Positions 54,482-64,000 of a stretch of DNA of 64,000 nucleotides are shown piece after piece (position 1 is the stretch's first letter; every line of letters starts with the position of its first letter). The notes under the pieces were generated by a model that saw only the letters and a list, made by a program, of their open reading frames with translations, was not told the origin of the DNA and did no database searches. The stretch is from positions 35,362,001-35,426,000 of the forward strand of contig JAIVEN010000014.1 in NCBI GenBank assembly GCA_026686845.1, written 5' to 3'. The position numbers were made by a program, and so were the translations under genes. Source of the DNA: Adenanthera pavonina (taxonomy: Eukaryota > Streptophyta > Magnoliopsida > Fabales > Fabaceae).

Positions 54482-57034
54482 TGTCACACCTCATACTTGG
54501 ACCAATTTTTCCATGTATTAAACTACATTTAAGTCCACTAATGCATGATTAGAGACTTGATTGCATAAATAACTTGAACCAAATTTTTTTCATTTTCGGG
54601 TACTAATACTTTGGTTAATCTCATTTTACCTGATGAACTTTGAAAATTCATAACTGAATAAAAAAAATCATATTGAGGTTATTCAAGTATCCAAAAATAG
54701 ATTAAAATATTATCTACATGGGAAAAATATGAACAGGGAAAATACTTGACCAATTTGTACAGGGAAAATACTGTAGCAATGGTCATTTTAGAAAATTCCT
54801 AATTCTGACTATAATTTTGAAAATTCACCATAAATCATACACAACTCCAAATTTAGTGATCTTTATGTCTATGGAAAGCTACACATGTCTAGTTTTTAAA
54901 AATACAAAATAATCATACATTGAACATATTGAGGTCTATACAGTACTTCAAATTCCCAACAGTGCTCAGAAAGGTCTCTTGCATTCTTCCAACTTTCCAA
55001 AATACACACTAATATATACATACATAGCCATAACTTGCCTTTATCTTATATGATACTCCATAACAAACCTAGAGGAACATATTATCATGAAAACACAGCA
55101 TGATCATGTCCCATAAGATTTTACATAATATCTCATATAATAGTATCAACCTAAGTATCATTATCTTGAACATTAACTTGCTTCTCCTTGCCTTTCCTTT
55201 CTTAGGTAATCTTGCCATAACTTGACCCGAAAATTTGTTAAACATTTGGAAAGGGGTGAGATTCAAAGAATCTCAGTAGCAACCACCATCATGCATGCAT
55301 ATCATCATATATATTGCAAGTATTCATCTAAAAACACATCAAGCATGCAATCAAATCATTTTGGCAAAACTATTTTATAAAAATTTGGGCAGCACTTCCC
55401 CTTGTATTTGGACATATCCAGGGTCACATTACCATTCAAACAATCAAACCAACAATACCAAATCATCACAAGACAACATTTCAAACATTAAACATATCAT
55501 TCAAACCAAGCAACATCATTGATAATACATAGGCATAGATAGGTGAGTTAACTACCTTTGAGCTTTCCAATGATCTCCAAACTTTGCAAACGCTTTCCTT
55601 GATCTTCTAACACTATTTTTGATCCTATAGCATCATAAAATAATGTCATTAGCTACTGGTTTCATGATGAACTTCAAAAAGTGCTCACTTGAACCAAAAA
55701 TTCCATTTTACAAACCACTTGAAATTTCTTGTACAACACCCTTGTTCTTACATAATTTGGACCCAAGGAATCCATTTTTGAGATCAAAATTTTGAAATTC
55801 CTGCTCTATTAGAAACCCTAGGCTGGCCAAAATTAATAAAAAAAATTGTAAAAATTATTTGCTCCATGAATCTTACACTAGCTTAGGTTTTCATGCTTTC
55901 TAGTGCATATTCTACCATTTTCCTTTGATTATTTGGCCAAAGCTAAACTTTCTCTCCCTACCCTCTCTCATGGACGAAAATTTTAAAGGAAAAAGAGGAA
56001 GAAAAACTGCATGAAAGTACTCCTAAGCACTCAAGAACACAATCTAGTGATCAAGGAAGCTTACCTTGATGTTTTGGTCTTCAACTTTCTCTTCTTGCTC
56101 TTCCTTTCTCCTTTGTGTAATTTGCTCTCTTTCTTTCAATTTGCTTCTATCCAGACGTGAGGAATGAAGGCAAATGAAGACTAACCACACTTAAATCCAT
56201 CACTTAGAGGAAAGAGATGAAAGGAGGAAATAGTAACATTAGTTAGTAAACTAAACTTGGTTAATTTTAATGAGCTTTTGAGAAAATTCCCTCCTTGTCT
56301 TCTTCAGTGTGCAGCACGTCCTTTATCATTAGTTTTGGCCAAAAATTACTTCACAAAGTTTAATGGACCAAAATACTCTTTACCAATTAAATTTACCCGT
56401 ACCGATTAGGTATTTTTGCCAAAATTATCATTAAATTGGTACAGAATTATCCAACAATTACTTTTAGTCCAAAATTATTATTTTAATCCAAAATATATTT
56501 TAGCAATACTCACTAATTTTTCTTCAATTACTACTGCCTCTTCTTGTAATCCAAACTGACTTTTATCGGGTAAAATATTAACATTAAATCATAATTACCC
56601 AATAAATAATATTTTAATTTTAATAAATTCAATACTATATTTCATTAGGCTTATCTCATTAAGAGCTTCGTTTTGACTATAATTTTTCATATTTATAAAA
56701 ATGCCCTTAACTTGAGCCAATTTACAATTCTTAAAACTTTTGTGTCCCTAGATGTAACTTTTTCCTAAAATTCATAAACTTTTATTAATCTCCCCCAGCG
56801 TCAACCACCTTCCTTTTTCTTTTCATTTCTTCTTCTTTGTATTTTGTTTTCTTTTTTTCTTTTCTTTCCTTTTTCTGGGGATAAAATCATCATTTTTTCC
56901 TTTTTTCTTCCAACCGAAATAATTGATATCTTTGTCTTATTTCATGTCAAACAACGTATACCTATTTTTATAAATTCCTTATAAATTTTAAAATATTGAG
57001 CCTTGAACATTCAGAAAAATTTCAAGATATTACA
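54482..57034 (+). mobile_element. Ty3/gypsy solo LTR nested in the Sirevirus
   Basis: 2,553 bp, TGTCACACCTC...AAGATATTACA, flanked by a perfect 5-bp duplication GAAGC (54477-54481 and 57035-57039). The TGTCACACC start and TATTACA end are typical of plant gypsy (Tekay/Retand-type) LTRs. It is homologous to the LTR at 62735. The pyrimidine-rich zone at 56760-56900 is part of the LTR. No internal coding sequence. Confidence 0.93.
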
Positions 57035-57082
57035 GAAGCAAACAAAAGTACTAATCCAGTTTGCAAGTTGTTTTGTTATCAT

Positions 57083-57097
57083 CAAAAAGGGGAAGAA
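57083..57097 (+). promoter_or_regulatory. Sirevirus polypurine tract
   Basis: AAAAAGGGGAAGAA immediately before the 3' LTR, the primer site for plus-strand DNA synthesis. A second tract of the same type, AAAAAGGGGGAGAAGAAA, occurs at about 54155 inside the end of the envelope-like ORF. Confidence 0.85.
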
Positions 57098-58677
57098 TGT
57101 TGAATCAAGTGTTTTGATGATTCCAAACAACCGGAACTTGGAAAGAAGATATTAAAGGAGTGTAAGAGATCTCAAGTGAAGAAATCCAGGAAGAAATGAG
57201 TATAAGATTAATTTGTAGGATTTCTCATAGTGTTCACAGAGCAAAAGGTTTTAATCTTGCACCCACTGGTCTTAAATAAGTGTTTTTCAACTATCCCATG
57301 TTAACTTATTATAAATTTGAAAAATATTCACTGACAGATGAATTTTGAACTGTTAAACTTCATATGTTGTCTTGAAAATTCAAAGTTTGATAACAAAAAT
57401 TTAAAGTTACAGAGATGTTACCTCTAACAAACAAATTTTAGCCCGTTAAAATTTGAATTTCAAGTTAAGCATAACTTGTGAAAAATGAAAAATTCGTCTA
57501 AAGCTATGTCATCTGAAATTAGAGTGCAAAAAGAGTTCTAAGTCAGTTCCTCTAACATACGAACCTTGGTTTTGAAAATTTGAACTTTGAAATAAAAATG
57601 TATAAGTCTGATTAAATGTCCCTCTGACAGAAGAACTTCTACTTCATAAATTTGAACTTTGGAATGAAAACATATACATTTGATAAGAGATCTCTCTGAT
57701 AGACGAACTTTGAAGGCTCAAAATTCACATTTCAAAAAGACCTTTTGCACCATATCAAGTTGGTCACTAAAAAACTAATTTTGGATCCCCAAAATTCAAA
57801 TTTCGAGTGCATTATAGCAATATGGAACAACTGTTCACTCCTATTAGAAACACTTTAAACTTGAAAATTTGTATGTTCTGACATGGGAAATATTTGTTAA
57901 GTTCAAAATTCGAATTTCACCTTTGAATAGACAAACTTTGAAGTTCAACATTAAAGTCTTTAACTTATAGTCTCTGTGAAATTCATCTGTTGACACCCCA
58001 AAATTCAAACTTTAAATATCAGACGCATTAAATGCGGTTGGTGAATGGCTAGTTTTGCAAAATAATCATTGTGTAACGTCTCCAACGACTAGATCTTGTC
58101 TCTAACGTATAGTTAAGACATAAGTCTATAAATAAAACTTCATTTGAAGTTGTGGATAACCATTTTACATTGTATATACTAAAACTCTGTCAAAATTATT
58201 AGACAAGGCCTTCTACTCTTTCACACTTTATTTATTGCTATTCAACTATCAAACATACTTTATAGTTGAGAGTTTCTCTTGCTATAAACAATATTATCTT
58301 CATTTGGAAGAAAGATTTTCTTGTGAGGGGATTTCACAAGGGATTTGGGAAGCATTTAGATAAAGTGTAGAGTGAGAATCTGTAAGCTCTTATAACAGAG
58401 CACAAACTTATACTATGACATTGCAAGGAATCCACCAAATTCTTGCAAAATAGTGAAAAATCTCAAGTGGTAACTTGAGAACTGGACATAGGTCAAGAGT
58501 AAGAGACTGAACCAGGATAAATCTTTGTGTCTTTCTGTCCTCTACCTTGCTTACTGCTTTATTATATTATGCACTCTGTTTTTCTACAACTTTTGCTTTC
58601 ACTATTCCTTTATAATTTTGCAGAAAATTTTAAACTCCTCAATTCACCCCCCTCTTGAGAAGCCAACAGACCTAACA
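57098..58677 (+). repeat. 3' LTR of the Sirevirus
   Basis: 1,580 bp, TGTTGAATCAAGTG...CAGACCTAACA. It retains the canonical ends better than the 5' LTR and lacks the MITE found there. Substitutions between the two LTRs are numerous by eye, so insertion is not very recent. Confidence 0.93.
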
Positions 58678-58745
58678 GAAATTGATTATCACTTTAACTT
58701 GTTGCATTATTAAACCTAAATTTTCCTTTTTTTTCATGAAAAAAT

Positions 58746-58840
58746 ATGAGTCCAATGGCAAAGTCATTTGTTTTGGTTTTGGCCTTTTTGTCTTGGGAAG
58801 AGTGGTTGTTGCAATTTCTAAAACTCAATTTTTCCTATCA
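58746..58840 (+). pseudogene. Broken start of a third S-protein homologue
   Basis: MSPMAKSFVLVLAFLS, resembling the signal peptide of the SPH at 14136 (MGAVTKSLALVLL). After a one-base frame change VVVAISK follows, matching MVVTIPK in the intact gene. Similarity is then lost and a CACTA terminus follows at 58897. The Sirevirus inserted about 70 bp upstream of the ATG. It is a relic of an SPH gene whose body is missing. The match is short, so this is moderate evidence. Confidence 0.55.
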
Positions 58841-58899
58841 TATCTCTATGTAGCATAAATTATACTTCACCAAAATAACTTCCTCAAGGCTAACAACAT

Positions 58900-59310
58900 T
58901 ACACCAAAACAACATATTTCTCATGAATCAAATCTATGAGAAAACATGAAAAAACTCCATGAGAAAGACATTTCTCATAGAATTTCTCACGCACAAAGAA
59001 CCATGAGAAATATGCCTATGGGAAAAAAATTTTCTCACAGATTATGGCCGTAAGAACCATTTCTCATGCAATGTCTCTTGTAACATGCATGTGAGAAAAG
59101 GTTATCATGGAAGACATGCTATGAAAATTTCTTTCAGATTTGTTTCCATGAAAATTTCTCATGGAACATATGCCATGAGAAATTTTCATGGGCAAGAAGC
59201 ATATAAGAAATCCTCATGGACCAATTCTGTAAGAAAATCATGACAAATGAGGTCATTGTGCCAAGTTTCTCACAGAATTTTCCATGAGAATTCTATGAGA
59301 AATAGTTAAT
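58900..59310. repeat. CACTA subterminal repeat array
   Basis: At least a dozen TTTCTCATG/CATGAGAAA motifs in both orientations, often paired as near-palindromes (for example CCATGAGAAATATGCC, CCATGAGAAATTTTCATGG). Expected binding array of the CACTA accessory protein. Confidence 0.8.
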
Positions 59311-59539
59311 CTTTTGCCACAATCAATTTGGTTCCCTTGCATATGGATCTACATTCAAATTTTATAACAAATACCATGAACAACAAATATTTTAGTATCC
59401 AATGAATCTTAACAATAATAATTCTTCATCATCAAAATCAAAGTTTACAACCAACTAGAATCAATAGTTTTAGTTACTTTGGCAACTAACAATTTCTAAA
59501 ACAATTCATTACAAGTATCATAATTGTTTAATAACTATC

Positions 59540-61281
59540 CTACTCTTCATCATCCTCATCTATATCATCATCATCTCCCTCACTATTTTCTTCTCCAACA
59601 TCATCATCATCATCATGTCAAGGTTGAGAAGGACCAACCTAGTTGATACCTCCTAAGTCTATCCATGCCAAAAAAAATTTCATGAAATCCTCAGTTACTT
59701 TGAATTTTTCTTCCCATATCTGTTCTCGTATTTTGTCTTCCTCATTCAATTTGTTAACCACTACAATCAAACTCTCTGTGTTCCTCATTCAATTTGTTAA
59801 CCACTACAACCAAGCTCTCCTCATAAGCCTTTGCTTGTTCGGCGAGTTTGTCTTACAACTTCTTTTCAAAAGATTCTCTAAGTTCTGCAAACTTACCAAA
59901 GTTATGGCTTGGCATCCCATGAGAATCAATAAGGCTAGCAAGTGATCCAAATCCATACACACACCCTTTCTTATTTTTTCCTCCAACAAGGGTAAGCCAT
60001 ACAGCATTGTCAGAGAGATTTGAGCCTTCACCTTGACTTTGTTTTAGTTGCACAAATTGGTTCTATATCAACAATAAACAAATTTGTGAATCATATATTC
60101 ATAATATGAATAAATAAATTGTGAATTATGAATAATAAAATCTTAACTTACATAAGTGTCAGCAGCTTTTGATTGAATGCAACCTCTTTTCTGCTTATTT
60201 TGTTATACCTTCTTAAATACTTCAAGCATGGTAACTTCTTGTCCCAACTCCACTTCCTAAATCATGAGGACAAAATTCATGTAACTTAAAATATTAAAAC
60301 TTTAATAATGTAACAAATTTAAATGAGGCTAACCATCTTTCTTTTGTATTTTGATAATGACGTTATCCCACCTCTATGTGCACATGCATTAGCATTAGCT
60401 GCCCTATTGGCTTTATTATGTTATGATTTCAATTTGAACTCAGGAGTCCCCCATTGCAATTACAAGTTATCTCAAATTGTTTTGAGTATCCAGGTAGCTT
60501 TTGTTTTCCATATCGAATATCTCTCATGGTGGAACATACTATTCCACTACATTTTTTGTGCCAAAACTTATATATCTATCCTTCTAAAGAAGGATCACAT
60601 GCACATTTCAACTACAATAAAAACAACCAAACACCAGGTAAATGAAAAAATAACTATGTTTTTATACTTTCAAATGATTAGAATATTAACTCACCTTAAA
60701 TTGTCCATATCATACATCTTTAACATCATCAGGGATACTAGTAAAATCAAGCCATGCATCTTTGAAAATGCTACGCATAATGCTAGATAATATTGATGTA
60801 GGCTCATCAGTAGGAGAAAACCTGTAAAATGCATAATATTTAGCAAAACAAAATGTAGCATAATGATTTGTGAATTAATAATTGAAATGAATATAGAGAA
60901 CACTTACTCTTCGGTACCATTAGGTTGAATTACTAATTGATCATCACTTAATGTGGGTCCAACATCATATGTATTTTCACTTGAGGAAGAAAAGACATTT
61001 GCACTCATCCCATGAGATCTCTCTGAGCCAACAATAGTAGAAATTCCAGGGATAGACTAAATGGGTGGGGATGGTAGAGAACATGATTCATATGCAGATC
61101 CATGTGCTATCAGTGATGGTTGTTGTGTTGATAATGGTTGGATGGATGACAATTAGGACAATGATGGTGTAGCTGCTAGTGGCAAAAGGGGTGATGATGT
61201 CATAACCTTGTTTTTGCCCATCCTGTCTTTCTTCTTTTTATTGTTGGATCCTCCATCCTTGTTTAGTTGAGAAGATGACAT
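59540..61281 (-). pseudogene. CACTA Transposase_24 gene, second copy
   Basis: The ATG at 61281 follows a TTTCAG acceptor. The N-terminus MSSSQLNKDGGSNNKKKKDR is longer and better preserved than in the copy at 37979. A Ser/Pro-rich stretch with two in-frame stops follows, then NTYDVGPTLSDDQLVIQPNG. Further exons across 60830-60330 are partly recognisable by matching the other copy. The conserved exon (60053-59645) reads VWLTLVGGKNKKGCVYGF, LIDSHGMPSHNFGKFAEL. It ends in an acidic Asp/Glu tail and TAG at 59540-59542. Stops in the N-terminal part make it a pseudogene. Confidence 0.75.
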
Positions 61282-62089
61282 CTGAAATTAAAAAAAAAAG
61301 TTATGAACATGTATATTTAGTAAATCATTAATAATTAATATTATAAACACGCATATGCAAATAGTTTAAAAGAAAAAAGTAAAAAAGCACACTAAATTAC
61401 CCACATCAATCACTTGCTAAATAGTAATCACTAGGAAAATCTTCTTTAGTTTCAGATGATTTAGTATGTAGTAGCTCCTCATCTAATTGTTCATCACTCG
61501 AACCAGTTGATTAAACAAGATCATCTACAATTGACCTAATATATGCATCATCTGGGAGAAATTATTACCTTTATTGGTTCAATCACAGAGCTTAGGGATT
61601 CAAAGACCCACAATGAGAAGATGAAGTTTAGAGACCCATTAAACTGAAACTCAAAAGACCCATGGCTGGTGACAAAGATGAGAAGACAGTAGAGACAAGA
61701 AGGTAGGATGAGAAGGCAAAAGTGACAGAGAGTAGGCAGAAGAGAAAGTAAGGCAATATTAGAAGATGAAGTCGATAGTGATTAGGGATTTTGAAGGCGA
61801 CAGAAGTTTTGTGTTTGCAGCTTTGATTTTACATTCGCAGTTTCTTTATTCTAAAGATGGGATACTTTTTTTTTTTATTATTCTTCTTGCCAATATTAAA
61901 AATTATAAAAAAAAGCTTCTAAATAAAAAAATTTATAATTATAAGTTTTTTTATAAATGAATAATTTTTTACAAACTAAAAAAATAGTGATGAAAGCCTT
62001 AATATAAAAAAAAATTATAGGTTTCATTATTAACAATTATAGATTTTAGGTTTTTTTGCTGGTATAAAAAATTTTAATTATAAGTTCAT

Positions 62090-62734
62090 TAACAATAGGA
62101 AATAAAGGGTGTTCAACTAATCCGTTAGTTAAAACTGGGAAAGGGGCAAGGGAGGCTTGGAAGAAAAATAGAGGAACATGAAGTAATGGAGGCATAAATT
62201 TTAATGAATTAGAGCTTAAGAACAAGGAGTCAAAAATTACAAAACTTAAAAAATAAGTTTTATACTTCTCACGTAACAATAGTCGTGAAAAGTTTTCATG
62301 GCTTACCAACTGTAAGAAACACATATTGAACAAATGTCAAGACAAAGTGAACACAAAGGACATCTTCTGACAAAAAAGGTACCCATAAGAAGTTCTCATG
62401 GCCCCTACCCATGAGAAAACTTATATCAAAACAAAACATTTGACAAAGTTAAAAACTCATATACTACTCACAGGCCAACCTTCCGCGAGCAATTCTCATA
62501 GCCATGTTGCCATGAGAAGTTCTCACATCTACATTTCCATGAGAAAATTGATATGAAAGCAATAAAGAAAGTACCTAACGTTGAAATGATTCTCACAATC
62601 AAAATGGTGTGAGAATTTTTCATGGCGTGAAATCCATGAGAATCATTGTACAGAGAGATAAGAAGATGGGGCTGACATTTTCTTTCTAGGTTTCTCATGG
62701 AGTATGTCTATGAGAAGATTTGACACGCACAAAG
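62090..62734. repeat. Second CACTA subterminal repeat zone
   Basis: TTCTCATGG / CCATGAGAA motifs in both orientations from about 62260 to 62720, the counterpart of 58900-59310. The expected terminal TIR is not reached: sequence changes to a gypsy LTR at 62735. Confidence 0.65.
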
Positions 62735-64000
62735 TGTAACACCTTAAACTTAAACTCATTTCTCATGTATTAAACTCCAATTATGTCCATTATTGCATGA
62801 TTAGAGACTTGATTGCATAAAAATATCAAAACATATTTTTCTTTATTTCGGATACTGTTTATTGTGCATTTTCTATTTTACCTGATGGATTTTGAAAATT
62901 CATAACTAATTCTAGAAAAATCATCTCAAAGTGATTCAAGTCCCTAAAAATATTTAGAAATATTTTCTACATGGAAAATATATGAAACAGAGTATTCTCG
63001 AGACCAATTTATACAATTTATTTCTCAAACATTTACTATACATTTTTTCATTTTGAAACTTTCCAAGTTTTGGCCTTATTTTTAAAAATTCATATCTCAT
63101 TATATCCTGAGTAAAATCATACATTATTTATGTTATTTAGAAAGCCCTATATGTCTACTTTCTACCCATAGTTTCTTGTACATTTATTCTACTGGAATAG
63201 GGCGTGGCATTAATTTGAACTATCAAGGGTCAAAACTTAACTTTTATTGGAACAATCTTAGGAAAACTTACATATCTCTCATTGTATAACTCCAATCACT
63301 CCCAAATCAGTGGCATATTAAACTTAAGATATAGAAATTTTATACATGCAAACCACTTAATTTTTGGAGCTCTGTGAAATTTATAATGCCTTTAGAAATT
63401 TCCAGTACCTTCAATAACATTCCAATTTTCCAAACCTTGCCCTATTTTTGAACCCTAACTTTACAAATTCACCATAAATAGTATACTTAACCAATTGAGG
63501 TGTTTTTTAGCTCTATGAAAAGCTTATTCCATCTACTTTTATATCATGTAAATCAATAAAATTAATTGTCCTGTTTCAAATAAACAGTACCTACATTCTA
63601 TCAGGGTATCCAGATTGAACCCTTTCATTCATACTTTAGCATAATAAATTTCATAATATACTTACACCATCATTCATTGTTCCAACTTCATACGTAACAC
63701 CAAAACATATCTCAAGGAACATGCTTGCATCAATGTATATATATATATATGATTTATCCTTTACATACAAATTTATACATATTATCAAAATTAACATCAA
63801 TACTTGCAAGAACATAAATTCCACCAATTTCTTCCTCATCTTTTTTAACTCCTCTTGAACTCCTTGCATTGCCTTGGCCTAAACATGGTTAGCATTTGGG
63901 AGGGATGAGATTCATGGAATCTCAGTAGTTACCACCAATCAAGCAAACATATCATCACATATTGCAAACATATATCATCAAATCATCATTTAAACATTTA
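62735..64000 (+). mobile_element. Ty3/gypsy LTR (continues past the window)
   Basis: Starts TGTAACACCTTAAAC and is co-linear with the solo LTR at 54482: shared GCATGATTAGAGACTTGATT, TTTACCTGATG, and GGGATGAGATTC near 63901. Relative to that 2,553-bp copy, about half is visible. Candidate 5-bp left flank CAAAG (62730-62734); the right flank is outside the window. Confidence 0.85.

Larger units (their letters stand above)
43501..58677 (+). mobile_element. Complete, decayed Sirevirus (Ty1/copia) retrotransposon
   Basis: 15,177 bp bounded by a perfect 5-bp target duplication GAAAT (43496-43500 and 58678-58682). Order: 5' LTR 43501-45672, PBS 45675, gag, protease, integrase, RT, RNase H (to 50996), non-coding spacer, envelope-like ORF (52031-54249), nested gypsy solo LTR (54482-57034), polypurine tract (about 57083-57096), 3' LTR 57098-58677. 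The extra ORF after pol, the long LTRs and the duplicated polypurine tract are Sirevirus (SIRE1/Maximus lineage) features. Two Tourist-like MITEs are also nested. Without the three inserts the element is about 11.6 kb. Stops and frameshifts in every ORF show it is dead. Confidence 0.93.
58897..62734 (-). mobile_element. Second CACTA copy, inverted, internally deleted
   Basis: The terminus at 58897, CATTACACCAAAACAACATA, matches the end of the copy at 40203. Internal order on the minus strand: subterminal motifs, remnant TNP2 tail (about 61560-61408; SDEQLDEELLHTKSSETKED), Transposase_24 gene (61281-59540), subterminal motifs (58900-59310), terminus. The DUF4218/DUF4216 parts are absent, so it is a deletion derivative. 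Its far end is cut by a gypsy LTR beginning at 62735. Confidence 0.85.

Noticed and set aside
43501..58677. Infectious retrovirus-like element
   Set aside because: Gene order and LTRs are those of a Sirevirus, but every ORF has stops or frameshifts and three elements are nested in it. It is a genomic fossil.
62046..62333. 95-codon hydrophobic minus-strand frame
   Set aside because: Lies in the CACTA subterminal/deleted zone, has no counterpart in the other CACTA copy and no family motif.

Overview
This is nuclear DNA from a flowering plant, most likely a eudicot. It is AT-rich, its genes carry GT-AG introns, two genes encode plant S-protein homologues (SPH), and most of the window is plant transposable elements: Sirevirus, Ty3/gypsy, CACTA, MULE, L1, RTE, Stowaway and Tourist. 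The species cannot be named from the sequence.

Host genes. The left edge holds the 3' seven exons of a PIG-A orthologue (GPI-anchor GlcNAc-transferase catalytic subunit; 451-4166, +). Two intact single-exon SPH genes lie at 14136-14624 and 17047-17511 (+). A third, broken SPH start is at 58746, caught between two transposons. A signal peptidase complex subunit 1 gene lies at 26975-27256 (-), with a 5'-UTR intron and leader exon reaching about 28.35 kb. No functional link between these genes is evident.

Left repeat block (5.6-25.7 kb). A Mutator-like element with ~1.93 kb inverted arms and a 9-bp target duplication (5632-12581) has a ~20-bp minisatellite core and a solo Sirevirus LTR nested in its right arm. 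Around the SPH genes are at least eight Stowaway-type MITEs, including three copies of one ~264-bp family and one MITE inside another, plus a 5'-truncated L1. At 18.2-20.9 kb the right half of a Stowaway MITE and its flank have become a 412-bp tandem array. A gypsy deletion derivative (21033-23832) and then a long-arm foldback element (24445-25740) follow.

Right repeat block (28.4-64 kb). After Tourist-like MITEs comes a 5' fragment of a Sirevirus (LTR, PBS, partial gag). It abuts the 3' part of a CACTA transposon (TNP2 tail plus Transposase_24 gene, to 40203). Next is an L1 on the minus strand split by an RTE fragment, then a complete but decayed Sirevirus (43501-58677, TSD GAAAT) with gag-pol, an extra envelope-like ORF, two Tourist-like MITEs and a nested gypsy solo LTR. 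Beyond it, a second CACTA copy lies in opposite orientation (58897-62734) and is cut by another gypsy LTR that runs off the window.

The insertions can be ordered from target duplications and from empty sites in paralogous copies. No new enzymatic system was found. The most unusual structures are the MITE-derived satellite, the long-arm MULE with a minisatellite core, and the oppositely oriented motif arrays in the Sirevirus LTR and pol-env spacer.
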